A stretch of 64,000 nucleotides of DNA from an uncultured Prevotella sp. (GCA_934217675.1 CAKQCV010000001.1:124001-188000); one strand, 5' to 3'. Shown: positions 27,567 through 36,782, numbered from the stretch's first letter. Translations and numbers: made by a program. The notes: generated by a model from the sequence alone, not told the origin.

Positions 27567-27602
27567 TAGTACGTTGTACTACATTTATGTGTTTTTGTCA
27601 AG
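27567..27602 (-). promoter_or_regulatory. Antitoxin promoter with palindromic operator
   Basis: TAGTAC-GTT-GTACTA (27567-27581) overlaps the -10 region of a minus-strand promoter whose TTGACA lies at 27602-27597; a natural binding site for the RHH antitoxin. Confidence 0.6.
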
Positions 27603-27629
27603 TACTTTACTGCATAAAAGTGCTTTGTA

Positions 27630-27658
27630 TTGACATTTGCATTACAATATGCTATAAT
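27630..27658 (+). promoter_or_regulatory. Family promoter, copy 2
   Basis: TTGACA 27630-27635, TATAAT 27653-27658; the spacer contains GCAT-TACAAT-ATGC. Identical to the promoter at 54102 over about 40 bases. Confidence 0.82.
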
Positions 27659-27703
27659 ATAGGCAGTAACAAACAAGGGAAACAGAGAAAAGGGGAATTG
27701 AAT

Positions 27704-27928
27704 ATGGTGTATTCTTTATACATAGGTCGCTACAAACGAAGCAAGGATTTCCGTTCATTATCCGAGCTTAGAGAAGAAGTAGCGTCTTATTTTTCTAACA
27801 AGGAAAAATGTTTTATCGTTGACATTCTTACAACATTTCGTAACAAGCAATTCAATAGTGAAGGGATTGCACGTAATAGTTATCAAGATTTCAGCGTGTA
27901 TGCTTTCAAGGCAGGTGCTGAAATATGA
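27704..27928 (+). CDS. Unknown protein, 74 aa, first gene of a seven-gene operon
   Basis: ATG 27704 follows AAAAGGGGAATTGA; the longer frame from 27587 starts inside the promoter and is excluded. It is small, basic and soluble with a helical middle (LSELREEVASYFSN). No family was recognised. The stop overlaps the next start (ATGATG). Confidence 0.6.
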   Translation: MVYSLYIGRYKRSKDFRSLSELREEVASYFSNKEKCFIVDILTTFRNKQFNSEGIARNSYQDFSVYAFKAGAEI

Positions 27929-28338
27929 TGTATGTTTATTTTGGTATCATTACGGGTGTCTTACTTTTCAAAATTCTTTTGAATTTGTTTTGTCCTATTC
28001 TTATGAAAAAGGGTGTTTATAGCTTTCTGTGCAAAAGAGAGTATAACGAACTCGAAGACGAATATTCTCTTAACGTATCAAAAGAAAAGTGGTTTTACAA
28101 TACTGTTTTATTGCCGCTAACAGCACTATTTGCAATTTTCAGCGATAAATCTTTTATGACTACGATTGTGATTATATTAAGCGGCTTAGTTGTGGCAACG
28201 GATATAATTATTGCACACAGACTACAAAAGTATATAGAAATAATCAATGTAAAAGCAATTTACGACATTGCAACGTTGTTACTTATAGGCGTGTTAGCCT
28301 ATCTATTTCATCTTAACGGCTATGAAATGGTGTTTTGA
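27925..28338 (+). CDS. Membrane protein, 137 aa
   Basis: It starts at ATG 27925, overlapping the previous stop. Four hydrophobic segments (about 3-25, 58-75, 78-96, 110-130) are separated by a charged loop (KREYNELEDEYSLNVSKEKW). Function is not recognised. It is part of the operon from the family promoter at 27630. Confidence 0.65.
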   Translation: MMYVYFGIITGVLLFKILLNLFCPILMKKGVYSFLCKREYNELEDEYSLNVSKEKWFYNTVLLPLTALFAIFSDKSFMTTIVIILSGLVVATDIIIAHRLQKYIEIINVKAIYDIATLLLIGVLAYLFHLNGYEMVF

Positions 28339-28367
28339 CAATCTATCGAACCGAAGGAGTTGATAAT

Positions 28368-28805
28368 ATGTTTTTTAAGAAAAGGAAAAGAAAACTTACA
28401 AAAGCAGTACCATTTGTTTTAAAGAATGCAGAAACTAACAAATATGTAATGGCAAAGAAAAAGGCTAATGGCGTTTACGAGTACATTGGTTCTGATACAA
28501 CGGATATTGCGTCTGCTACTATGTTCAGTCCTGATGCAACCTATGCCAAGATGAAAATAGCAAACCTTCCCGAAGGAACATATACCGTAATCGAAACAAA
28601 ATGTTATTTTGAATATACATCAAGTGCCAATCAAACAAAACCGAGAAGCAAACTGAAAGAATATTTGAAAGAATATTTTTCGTTAATCGCTTGCATTCTT
28701 AAACTATTTTGTTTGGTGTTGGCTTTTATATTGTCAATAATTTTTATAAGTATTTTTTTCTTCTTCGTTTTGCCCATAGCGTTTCGCTTGTTGTTTGGCA
28801 GATGA
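28368..28805 (+). CDS. Single CnaB-like module fused to membrane hairpin, 145 aa
   Basis: ATG 28368 follows CCGAAGGAGTTGATA. Residues 10-85 match one CnaB-type domain of the giant adhesin (encoded at about 16090-16320): TNKYV, TTDIASAT and LPEGTYTVIE are shared, and about 30 bases of DNA are identical. There is no signal peptide; the N-terminus is MFFKKRKRKL, which would keep the module inside the cell, followed by a C-terminal hydrophobic hairpin (about 100-143). The Glu of the isopeptide triad is kept, but the final Asn strand (FKNTR) is replaced by the membrane segment. Probably a captured adhesin fragment; function unknown. Confidence 0.65.
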   Translation: MFFKKRKRKLTKAVPFVLKNAETNKYVMAKKKANGVYEYIGSDTTDIASATMFSPDATYAKMKIANLPEGTYTVIETKCYFEYTSSANQTKPRSKLKEYLKEYFSLIACILKLFCLVLAFILSIIFISIFFFFVLPIAFRLLFGR

Positions 28806-28825
28806 GTTTGTTAAGGAAGAATACG

Positions 28826-29125
28826 ATGAAGAATTACAATTACCCGATAGTAATAGGAATGCGTGATAGCAACGGATTTTCTGATAAATATGTCGATATT
28901 GGTATGTCAAAACGCATAAAAAGCAATCTGAGTGTAATAATAGGTGATTTAAAAACACCTTGTAAGGCAGGAGAAACAATAGATGTTTCAGATATAGATT
29001 CTACGAGAGTAGAATTGATGTTTTGCAACAAACAGTCTTTGCGCATATTCATTTCTGCACTTCAACAAGCTGAGCAGTTATGGAACGAACACACTTGTAC
29101 TTGTGACGATTGCGATGACAAGTGA
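28826..29125 (+). CDS. Unknown protein with Cys-rich tail, 99 aa
   Basis: The chosen start ATG 28826 follows TTAAGGAAGA; ATG 28802 overlaps the previous stop and is an alternative. The protein is a predicted beta-rich domain ending in CTCDDCDD, a possible metal site. No family was recognised. It lies in the operon between two membrane-associated proteins. Confidence 0.6.
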   Translation: MKNYNYPIVIGMRDSNGFSDKYVDIGMSKRIKSNLSVIIGDLKTPCKAGETIDVSDIDSTRVELMFCNKQSLRIFISALQQAEQLWNEHTCTCDDCDDK

Positions 29126-29143
29126 CGTGAAAGGAAACTATTT

Positions 29144-31216
29144 ATGAATAAATTTGAAAAGCTGTTAGAAGAACGTGATGTGGATTATACACTCGTTGAT
29201 TCTACAGCCGAAATTGAAGTTTTGGCAAAAAAGCTACGGGCAAAACTGTCTTTACAAAAAAACATATACGGCATTTTGGGTTTTGCAATTTTCCCGCTTT
29301 TTTCAATTTTTAATATTTATTATCTTCTTGTTTGCAATACAGAGCTTGGCAAGGTGATGAAGCTCATTATTATTGCTTCGCTCCTTGTGATTTCCTTCTT
29401 GTATTCATTATTAGCAATAATAGAAGCAAAAAGCTTGAAAAGCCAATATGAAAACAGAAAATATTATAAATTTGACGGCAGAAAAATTTCTTATTACAAA
29501 TTCATATCACTTATTTATAAAGATGTTTCTACTTTTGCCGCTAAATTCAAGAATGACGGAAAAGACGTGATTGAAGGGCGTAAAAGTAATATATACATTA
29601 ATAATTCTTCTTTTGAAGAAGCGGACGAATGGTATGCTATAGTTTTTTATGATAAAAAGACTCGCCTTACTTCAACACCTATACTAATTACTGGTTGTTC
29701 TGAAAAAAGCAATAAGATAAGAAAAGTTGATACTCTTGCATGGGCTTCTTCGTTATATAAGAAGAAAAATTGTCAGCTTGTAAAAGAAGGTAGAAATATG
29801 AATTTTCGTGAAGTTGTTGTAGATGATGGTGCTTTACATATTGGTGACAATGTTTTTTCGGTGATAGATGGTATGTTCGTTGATAACGGCGAAATTGTCG
29901 CTGTAGAATGCAACAACAAATTTGCTGTTAAATTTGAAGCGGCGGGCGTTAAAACACTCAATAAAGAAGTGCTTTTCAAAGATTATAACGATTGTGTGCA
30001 ATATCAAACAAAAATTTCAGAACAGAAGATAAAAGCTATTGAAGCTACATTGCCAGATGACATAGAAGAACTTATCGGTTATCTGTCTGATATTGTTTCT
30101 CAGGAATTGTACTCAAATCACGAAAATATCGTATATGATGCCATTCTGGAAAAACGTAATGGTGTAGAAAATAGAGAAATGTCGTGTTACGAAAAGCCTT
30201 GTTTTGATAATTACCAAGTAGGGGATTCTGTGGCTTTTTGCCACGCAAACTGTTTAGAATCACCTGATAAGCTCAGATATGGTGTTATAGAAGAAACGCC
30301 TTTTTCTTCACCTGAAACAGCGAACAGATTATATAAAATCCGAACTGAAGGCGAAGATAGTGTGTTTATAGTACCCGAAGATGTATTTCCTAATAGAGAG
30401 GCGTACATTGAATATAAAGAAAATGAAATTGAACAATTAAAAAATTCACTTCCTACCAATACCGTAGAATTACTTCTTTGGCTCGCTTCTAAAGCAGATG
30501 GCTTTGATTCGTCATATTCTCAGGCTGTTATGAGACATCTTGCTAAGATTAAATACGCAAACATAGATATATGCCTTTCCAATTTCACGGGCGATTATCA
30601 TTCTAAATATACTACATCTCCTTGTTACACTGTGTCTTCAGATTACGAAGAAAAAAGTATAAATTCTTCTTCAAAACTTGAAGAACTGAAACAAATACAT
30701 AATGAAATAAAACTGCTTCGAGAAAAAGAAAGAAATATTCTTGAAAATGTTTTTCCGTCTTTTGAGGAGCTTTCCGACTTATATGATATTGATAATGGTT
30801 CTGAAACAGGTCTTACATCAAACTTATTAAGTGAGATGTTCCGCTTTTTACGAACACCTTGTACCTTATATCAAATCGAGCGGTTGTTCCAACCTGTTAA
30901 TTTCGCAGATAGCGTTTTAAAAGATTTTGAAAACGACAAAAGATTCTCAGCGTTTACTTTTTCAAATTCGATAGGTTTTGTTTTTAGATGGGATTCAAAA
31001 ACCATTTCACTATTAACGCACAAATTTTCTGACGCATTTGAGCCTGAAAAAGAAAAATACAGAAAAGAGATAAGTTTTTTTGCAACACAGCTATATAAAC
31101 TGATAGGCAATTACAAAATTGATTTATATGAAATAGACACAGAAAAGAATAAGTGTATATATCATGGTCGTTTTGTTCCCACATTGGAAGGATTTACGAT
31201 ATGGAAAATAATATAA
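29144..31216 (+). CDS. Membrane-associated protein, 690 aa, unknown
   Basis: ATG 29144 follows GTGAAAGGAAACT. Two membrane helices (about residues 41-64 and 72-94) follow a short charged N-terminus; about 590 cytosolic residues remain. Segments VVDDGALHIGDNVF and YQVGDSVAFCHAN suggest small beta-barrel modules. A charged coiled-coil-like stretch follows (LEELKQIHNEIKLLREKERN, about 510-530). No named domain was recognised. It overlaps the next gene by 16 bases. Confidence 0.62.
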   Translation: MNKFEKLLEERDVDYTLVDSTAEIEVLAKKLRAKLSLQKNIYGILGFAIFPLFSIFNIYYLLVCNTELGKVMKLIIIASLLVISFLYSLLAIIEAKSLKSQYENRKYYKFDGRKISYYKFISLIYKDVSTFAAKFKNDGKDVIEGRKSNIYINNSSFEEADEWYAIVFYDKKTRLTSTPILITGCSEKSNKIRKVDTLAWASSLYKKKNCQLVKEGRNMNFREVVVDDGALHIGDNVFSVIDGMFVDNGEIVAVECNNKFAVKFEAAGVKTLNKEVLFKDYNDCVQYQTKISEQKIKAIEATLPDDIEELIGYLSDIVSQELYSNHENIVYDAILEKRNGVENREMSCYEKPCFDNYQVGDSVAFCHANCLESPDKLRYGVIEETPFSSPETANRLYKIRTEGEDSVFIVPEDVFPNREAYIEYKENEIEQLKNSLPTNTVELLLWLASKADGFDSSYSQAVMRHLAKIKYANIDICLSNFTGDYHSKYTTSPCYTVSSDYEEKSINSSSKLEELKQIHNEIKLLREKERNILENVFPSFEELSDLYDIDNGSETGLTSNLLSEMFRFLRTPCTLYQIERLFQPVNFADSVLKDFENDKRFSAFTFSNSIGFVFRWDSKTISLLTHKFSDAFEPEKEKYRKEISFFATQLYKLIGNYKIDLYEIDTEKNKCIYHGRFVPTLEGFTIWKII

Positions 31217-32508
31217 AACAGGATAGCATCGAAATTCTTGATAAGTTATTAGTAAGCAAAGATGCCCGTGTTCGTGCGGAGCTTGCAAAGCAAGGGTATA
31301 AACTTGATGTTCTTGTGAATGATACGTCTAACATCGTAAGACGTGAAGTAGCAAAGCAAGGATATGGTCTTGATGTACTTGTCAAAGATGAAAGTTATGA
31401 TGTGCGAGAAGAGGTTGCAAGGAAAGGTTATGGTTTAGAACTTCTTGTAAACGATGAAAAATGGAACGTTCGTTGGGTAGTAGCGGATACTACCCAAGAC
31501 ATCAACCTACTCCTTCACTTATGCCAAGATGAAAGTTCTTGTGTACGAGACATTGCAAGCACTCATTTGTGCTTACTCGGTCATACATTACCTGAAACGG
31601 ATAAAACAACCATCTTTTCTTTTGATGCTGTGATAGACGAAATTTTGGAGCTTGAAAAATCATTGAAAAGAAGCAAAGAAGGACTTGCTCTTTTAACAGC
31701 CAATCATTATGTGGCTTTCAGAACGTTACGCAGAATACGACAAATAAGCGAAGAAATAGTCAATAAAAAAATTATAGAGATGTTTCCACGCTTTGAAGCA
31801 TTTTCTATTAACAATGCCTTTATGCCGTTGGCTTTGGCAAACGAACTGAAAAAAGAAACAAATTTTTCTCTTTATAAAGTTGAAGGGACTTCAATATTTA
31901 TCGTATTCTATTGGGGAGAACTCGCTTTTTGTCGTGGTAATATCCGTGTTTACGCTCCTGCTTTTACTGACGTTATTGATGACAAGAAAAGAGCGGTAGA
32001 ATGTTCTATTGATAATTTCCTTGCGGATTATAACGAGCGAACTGAATACGGAAAACATCTGCAATGGCTATACAAAACGCAAAAAGGCGATTTCATTGAT
32101 AAAGCAACAGCCGCTTTCCCCAATAACAATGAATTTATAGCAATGCTGAAATATGCTTTCAAACCGTCATTTCGTAAAGAACTCAAAAGACAGATACCTG
32201 TTTATGAGGAGTTGGTTAAGAATGATAAGGAAAATTTCATTGCAGACAGCAGAAAAAGCATTGAAAGAAAAAAAGAAGAAATAGAAATTACAAAAAAACA
32301 GGCTTCATCAGTTGTACAAGAACTGCTTGAATCGGATTTATGCAAATCACTCATATATGATGGAACAAATATTTCAGATACCGTCAGATTATATGAACAA
32401 TTCACTGATATTCGAGGGAACAAATATATATTCTCTCGTGATTTCAAATACACCAATGGCAAAGTTTCGTTCAATGTAAGAAAGGAATATGATTATGAAC
32501 AGATTTAA
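31201..32508 (+). CDS. Protein with KQGYGLD-type repeats and unknown C-terminal domain, 451 aa
   Basis: ATG 31201 follows TTGGAAGGATTTACG, inside the end of the upstream gene. Residues 15-115 hold four or five 23-residue units (VRREVAKQGYGLDVLVKDES), a subclass of LRV/HEAT repeats also seen at 4755. The remaining 330 residues are mixed, with the segment TSIFIVFYWGELAFC and a long charged helix (FIADSRKSIERKKEEIEITK). Within that helix SIER occurs internally. It lacks the ER ending (YEQI). Confidence 0.7.
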   Translation: MENNIKQDSIEILDKLLVSKDARVRAELAKQGYKLDVLVNDTSNIVRREVAKQGYGLDVLVKDESYDVREEVARKGYGLELLVNDEKWNVRWVVADTTQDINLLLHLCQDESSCVRDIASTHLCLLGHTLPETDKTTIFSFDAVIDEILELEKSLKRSKEGLALLTANHYVAFRTLRRIRQISEEIVNKKIIEMFPRFEAFSINNAFMPLALANELKKETNFSLYKVEGTSIFIVFYWGELAFCRGNIRVYAPAFTDVIDDKKRAVECSIDNFLADYNERTEYGKHLQWLYKTQKGDFIDKATAAFPNNNEFIAMLKYAFKPSFRKELKRQIPVYEELVKNDKENFIADSRKSIERKKEEIEITKKQASSVVQELLESDLCKSLIYDGTNISDTVRLYEQFTDIRGNKYIFSRDFKYTNGKVSFNVRKEYDYEQI

Positions 32509-32869
32509 CATCAATGACACCGTTTATTGCTTTATGTCCCTTGAAAACCCTTGTGTAAAGGGAATTATCAAGGGTAACATCGTAACAACAGACAACAACG
32601 AATGGTATCCTGTGGAGATTGACTCTCTTGTGTATAACGTTTCAGCGGCAAACATAGCCGATACACCAGATGTTTGTACACAGATAGCCCGCAGTAATGC
32701 AAGTGCAATTGTAGATAAGGCTCTTGCCACGATACCTAACAATTATGAGGCTCTTGTTGATTTTTGTTTATCTTGTATAGACAAATACACTCGGAACACA
32801 AAAGAAGGCTTTATCGACAAGACAATAATCGCAGAAAAGCTTGATATGATTAAAAAATCTTCCTGCTGA
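32495..32869 (+). CDS. Unknown protein, 124 aa, last gene of the operon
   Basis: ATG 32495 is chosen over 32489 because AAAGGA lies eight bases before it. The start overlaps the preceding stop. The first half looks like a small beta barrel (INDTVYCFMSLENPCVKGII), resembling the VGDSVAF segment of the 690-aa protein; the second half is helical. Function unknown. Confidence 0.6.
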   Translation: MNRFNINDTVYCFMSLENPCVKGIIKGNIVTTDNNEWYPVEIDSLVYNVSAANIADTPDVCTQIARSNASAIVDKALATIPNNYEALVDFCLSCIDKYTRNTKEGFIDKTIIAEKLDMIKKSSC

Positions 32870-32893
32870 TACACACTCAATTTTATAAGCACG

Positions 32894-32929
32894 GCAACTT
32901 CTGTTCCACTGGAACGGAAGTTGCTTTTT
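32894..32929 (+). terminator. Intergenic hairpin with T-run (operon terminator)
   Basis: GCAACTTCTGTTCCA and TGGAACGGAAGTTGC followed by TTTTT: the clearest copy showing that this dispersed hairpin can be an intrinsic terminator. A G-U pair keeps the stem. Confidence 0.8.
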
Positions 32930-32931
32930 GC

Positions 32932-32955
32932 CATGTGGCTTAATGATACATGAAT
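32932..32955 (+). repeat. GTGGCTTAATG-type box, copy 4
   Basis: CATGTGGCTTAATGATACAT then GAAT; outer ATG-T and ACAT are inverted. It lies 41 bases before the start at 32996. Confidence 0.65.
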
Positions 32956-32995
32956 CTAATGTAAATATAAATGCTTTTCAGAAAGGAACAATAAT

Positions 32996-34279
32996 ATGAA
33001 TAGAATTGAAAATCTTTTAACAAGAATAAGCAAACTCGATGATGAAGAACGTATGGGTTTGGCTTATGAAACAACTGATATTGAAGTCCTTAACATACTT
33101 GCTGAAGATACAGAGCCTTATGTGCGTGAGTTTGTTGCTAAAAACTGCTCGGCAACTGAGATTATTCTCTATAAACTCGCTAATGACGAAAGTCCTGATG
33201 TACGATTAGCTGTAGTTGAAAATCCTCATACCAGTGTTAAAACAATTGAAATGCTTGCTGATGATACAGACTACGATGTGTGTTACGTAATCGCATCAAG
33301 TCGCAATAATGTTTCTGTCAATGCACTCAAAAAACTCGTAACCTGTAAAAAATGGAGTATTCGTGAAGCAGTCGCTCAGAACCCATGCACTGATACAAAT
33401 TCATTAGACAAACTCGCTAATGACGAGGTTAAATGGGTTCGTGAAGCTGTTGCTCTAAATACAAGAACTTCATTGGCAACGCTTAGTAAACTTGCTAAGG
33501 ACAAAGATGTGTTTGTTCGTACTAATGTTGCAAGAAATACAACCACAAGCAGTCATATACTTGATGAGCTTGCAAATGAAGAGGATTGGTGTATTCGTTG
33601 CGAAGTGGCAAGAAATGCACAAACAAATTCGGATACTCTCATCAAACTTGCAAGAGATAGGGATTGGAGAGTCCAGTGCTTTGTAGCTGAAAATACAAAT
33701 ACTCCTTTAGAAACTCTCTCCTTTCTCGCCTCTATAAAAAATAAAAATCTACAGGCATCTGTTGCAAATAATTCTGCCGCCAGTACAGAAATACTGGACG
33801 AACTCGCAAAAAGCAGTGATTTAAATGTTCTCAGTAACATTGCTCGTAACAAAAACACCAGTATAAATACGTTGAAAATACTTGCCAGAAATGAAGATGT
33901 GGTTATTCGCTGTGGCGTAGCACAAAATCCAAATGCTGATGCTGAGTTCTTAGCTAAAATGGCTAACTATGAATCTGAATACGTTCGTAGTATGGTTGCA
34001 ATTAACAATAATACGCCAGCAGAAGCATTGACGAATCTTGCCAAAGACGAAAGCACCTATGTCCGTAGATGTGTAGCAGAAAACATAACCACACCTGTTG
34101 TATTGCTTTCTGTGCTTGCACAAGACAAATTTTCTGAAGTTCGGCTTGCTGTTGCAGGCAATCTCAAAACGCCAACTGAAACATTGAAAATGCTTACTAA
34201 AGACAGCAGTGAAATGGTTAGTAAAAAGGCACAAAAGAGTCTCGAAGAACTTAGAAAAAAATCAATGGTAAAGGAATAA
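32996..34279 (+). CDS. LRV/HEAT-type repeat protein, 427 aa, no ER ending
   Basis: ATG 32996 follows AGAAAGGAACAATA. It has a type A cap (RIENLLTRISKLDDEER, then TDIEVLNILAED) and about sixteen 24-residue units, more diverged from one another than in neighbouring paralogs and with alternative turns (NPHTS, NPCTD, NTRTS). It ends LRKKSMVKE, where VKE replaces the usual E-R, so this is one of the few members without the ending. Predicted cytosolic solenoid. Confidence 0.83.
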   Translation: MNRIENLLTRISKLDDEERMGLAYETTDIEVLNILAEDTEPYVREFVAKNCSATEIILYKLANDESPDVRLAVVENPHTSVKTIEMLADDTDYDVCYVIASSRNNVSVNALKKLVTCKKWSIREAVAQNPCTDTNSLDKLANDEVKWVREAVALNTRTSLATLSKLAKDKDVFVRTNVARNTTTSSHILDELANEEDWCIRCEVARNAQTNSDTLIKLARDRDWRVQCFVAENTNTPLETLSFLASIKNKNLQASVANNSAASTEILDELAKSSDLNVLSNIARNKNTSINTLKILARNEDVVIRCGVAQNPNADAEFLAKMANYESEYVRSMVAINNNTPAEALTNLAKDESTYVRRCVAENITTPVVLLSVLAQDKFSEVRLAVAGNLKTPTETLKMLTKDSSEMVSKKAQKSLEELRKKSMVKE

Positions 34280-34383
34280 GTTTATGACTGCCGAAAAAGC
34301 GACATACTCCCACACCTAAAGAGGCAAGGGACTTCTTGCAGTATATGGTTAAAAGGGGTATTGAAAGAAATGAATATTCTGCG

Positions 34384-34416
34384 CTTCCGTTCCAATGGGA
34401 CGGAAGTTGTTTTTTT
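34384..34416 (+). terminator. Intergenic hairpin with T-run
   Basis: CTTCCGTTCCA / TGGGACGGAAG (one G-U pair) followed by TTGTTTTTTT. The 100 bases upstream (34280-34380) hold a plus-strand frame reading MVKRGIERNE that may be the tail of a lost family gene. Confidence 0.7.
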
Positions 34417-34417
34417 G

Positions 34418-34440
34418 TTATGTGGTTTATTGACACATAA
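34418..34440 (+). repeat. GTGGCTTAATG-type box, copy 5
   Basis: TTATGTGGTTTATTGACACA then TAA, 43 bases before the start at 34484. Confidence 0.6.
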
Positions 34441-34483
34441 AACTTATGTGAATATAAACGTCTTTTCAGAAAGGAAGGATAAT

Positions 34484-35299
34484 ATGAATAAAGAAAATCT
34501 TTTAGCAGAAATAAGCAAAATGTCAGATATAAAGCGTGAGTTGTTATCTTATAACACATCTGACGTTGAAATTCTAAACATACTTGCTGAAGATGAAAGA
34601 ATGTGTGTTCGTAAAGGTGTTGCGTGGAACGAACATACTCCTGTTGACGCACTTGAAAAACTTTCAGATGACGAATACTCAGAAGTTCGTATAGAAGTTG
34701 CAGGAAACAAAAACGCTTCTGCAACGATATTGGATAGACTTGCCGAAAACGGAAACGAAGCTATACTTTTTAAGGTTGCAGGAAATAAAAATGCCTCTGC
34801 TGAAATGCTCATATTACTTGCAAAAAACGTATCATGGGGTATTCGTAGTAATGTTGCAAGGAATCCAAGCTCTCCGTCTGAAGCACTCACATTGCTTATA
34901 AATGACGATGTGTGGCAGATACGTGCAGAAGCCGCAGGAAATAAAAACGCTACTGCAACCGTTTTGGCTGAATTTGCCAAAGACGAACACGAAGATGTAC
35001 GTTTTGAGGTTGCACAAAACAAAAACACTTCTGCGGAAACACTTATATTGCTTGCAAAGGACATATCAATGGGTGTTCGTAGCAATGTTGCAGGAAATCC
35101 AAACACCCCACCTGAAACACTTGCACTGCTTATAAATGACGATGAGTGGTGGGTTCGTAGAGCTGTTGCACTGAATGAAAATACGCCATCAGCATTACTT
35201 TTGAAACTCACTAAGGATAAAAATATACAGATAAGCAAAATAGCTGAAGAAGTTCTTAAAGAACGCAAAGGAAAAAGCAAAACCAGTATTGAAAGATAA
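34484..35299 (+). CDS. LRV/HEAT-type repeat protein, 271 aa
   Basis: ATG 34484 follows CAGAAAGGAAGGATA; the frame open from 34361 reads through the intergenic repeat and is rejected. It has a type A cap, then eight or nine units that use a GNKNASA or NPSSPSE turn as well as N-x-N-T-P, and ends KTSIER. Two stretches of DNA (34810-34890 and 34977-35060) recur almost unchanged in the gene at 46541 about 12 kb away, pointing to gene conversion. Confidence 0.84.
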   Translation: MNKENLLAEISKMSDIKRELLSYNTSDVEILNILAEDERMCVRKGVAWNEHTPVDALEKLSDDEYSEVRIEVAGNKNASATILDRLAENGNEAILFKVAGNKNASAEMLILLAKNVSWGIRSNVARNPSSPSEALTLLINDDVWQIRAEAAGNKNATATVLAEFAKDEHEDVRFEVAQNKNTSAETLILLAKDISMGVRSNVAGNPNTPPETLALLINDDEWWVRRAVALNENTPSALLLKLTKDKNIQISKIAEEVLKERKGKSKTSIER

Positions 35300-35322
35300 C
35301 TGCCTGATACGTTAAGGTTTGT

Positions 35323-35356
35323 AATGTGGCTTAACGAACTATAAATATTATAGAAG
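35323..35356 (+). repeat. GTGGCTTAATG-type box, copy 6 (GAAC form)
   Basis: AATGTGGCTTAACGAACT, ATAAATATTATAGAA: the second form of the box, with GAACYATAAATATTWTAGAA replacing GGTACATAAATC. A GATACGTTAAG motif precedes it. Confidence 0.6.
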
Positions 35357-35387
35357 AAATTTCAACTCAACAGAAAGGAAAAATAAA

Positions 35388-36734
35388 ATGGAAACAATGC
35401 ACCTGAATAATCTCTCTTATGAGGAAAAGTACAATTTAGCAACGGGAATTAAGACACCCGCAAAAATACTTGCAATTCTTGCAAAGGATATAGACTGGCG
35501 GGTTCGCAAAGCTGTAGCATGGAATGAAAACACACCTGTTGAAACACTTGTAATGCTTGCAAAAGACGGAGATGAGACCCGTTATGCAGTTGCACAAGCA
35601 AATGTACCAGAAGAAGTCTTAATACAGCTTGCCTCTGACAATTATTTAAAAGTGCGCTGTGCAGTAGCTTCTAATTCTAACACGCCACCTTTTATACTCG
35701 CAACACTTGCGAAAGATGAAAATATTCATGTTCGTAGTGCAGTTGCAGAAAACAAAAATACACCCGCTGATGTGCTTGCAATGCTCGCTGAAGATGAAAA
35801 TAGCAATGTTCGTGGGGGTGTGGCTTGGAACAAAAATACTCCAGTAGGAACACTTGTAAGGCTTGCAGACGATAAAGATTATGAAGTTCGTAGTGAGGTT
35901 GCAGGTAACAAAAACACGCCTGTGAAAGTCCTTGCAACACTCGCAAAGGATAAACACGAATGTGTTCGTAAAGGTGTTGCATATAACGAGAACACACCTG
36001 ATGAACTACTCTCTGTACTTGCACAGGACGAGGACTACACGGTTCGTTGTGCGGTTGCAGAAAACAAGAATGCGCCTGTAGAATTGCTTACTGCGCTTGC
36101 AAAAGATGATGAATGGTGTGTTCGTGAGGCTGTTGCCAAAAACGAAAACACATCTGCTGATGTACTTGCTATGCTTGCAAAAGACGAAGATAGAGATGTC
36201 CGTATAGCTGTTGCCAACAACAGAAATACGCCTGCCAATATACTCACAATGCTTGCACAAGATAAAGATGCCAATGTCCGTAGTGAGGTTGCCGCAAACG
36301 AAAATACATCTGTTGATGTACTTGTTATGCTTGCCAGTGATAAAATATGCTGGGTTCGAAGTGACGTTGCAAGAAATAAAAACACTCCTATTGAAATTCT
36401 TACTGTTCTTGCACAAGACGAGAATCGGTCGGTTCGTGAACAGGTTGCGTTAAACGAAAGTACCACTACTGAGTTGCTTGCTGTACTTGCAAATGACGAT
36501 GTTTATGATGTTCGTACAGCAGTTGCCACAAACGGAAATACATCTGCTGATGTGCTTGCTATGCTTGCAAAAGATGAATATATTATTGTTCGTTGTGCGG
36601 TTGCAGAAAATGAGAATACGCCAAAGGAAGCACTTGTTACGCTTTCAAAAGACAACAACGAATGGGTAAGCGAAAGAGCTGAAGAAGCTCTTAAAGAACG
36701 CAAAGAAAGAAGCAAAAACAATATTGAAAGATAA
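35388..36734 (+). CDS. LRV/HEAT-type repeat protein, 448 aa
   Basis: ATG 35388 follows CAGAAAGGAAAAATA. It has a type B cap (LNNLSYEEKYNLA, then TPAKILAIL), about seventeen units of 24 residues, one of them shortened (GDETRYAVAQANVPEE), then C-cap VSERAEEALKERK and ending KNNIER. A 90-base stretch at 36430-36520 is almost identical to 45120-45210 in another paralog. Predicted cytosolic solenoid; ligand unknown. Confidence 0.85.
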   Translation: METMHLNNLSYEEKYNLATGIKTPAKILAILAKDIDWRVRKAVAWNENTPVETLVMLAKDGDETRYAVAQANVPEEVLIQLASDNYLKVRCAVASNSNTPPFILATLAKDENIHVRSAVAENKNTPADVLAMLAEDENSNVRGGVAWNKNTPVGTLVRLADDKDYEVRSEVAGNKNTPVKVLATLAKDKHECVRKGVAYNENTPDELLSVLAQDEDYTVRCAVAENKNAPVELLTALAKDDEWCVREAVAKNENTSADVLAMLAKDEDRDVRIAVANNRNTPANILTMLAQDKDANVRSEVAANENTSVDVLVMLASDKICWVRSDVARNKNTPIEILTVLAQDENRSVREQVALNESTTTELLAVLANDDVYDVRTAVATNGNTSADVLAMLAKDEYIIVRCAVAENENTPKEALVTLSKDNNEWVSERAEEALKERKERSKNNIER

Positions 36735-36757
36735 CTGTCTGATACGTTAAGTTCTGT

Positions 36758-36782
36758 AATGTGACTTAATGGTACATAAATC
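36758..36782 (+). repeat. GTGGCTTAATG-type box, copy 7
   Basis: AATGTGACTTAATGGTACAT then AAATC, preceded by GATACGTTAAGTTCTGT; the leader is almost identical to that at 37730. Confidence 0.6.

Noticed and set aside
34280..34380. Plus-strand fragment reading MVKRGIERNE
   Set aside because: It resembles a family tail but has no upstream repeat units; too short to call a pseudogene.
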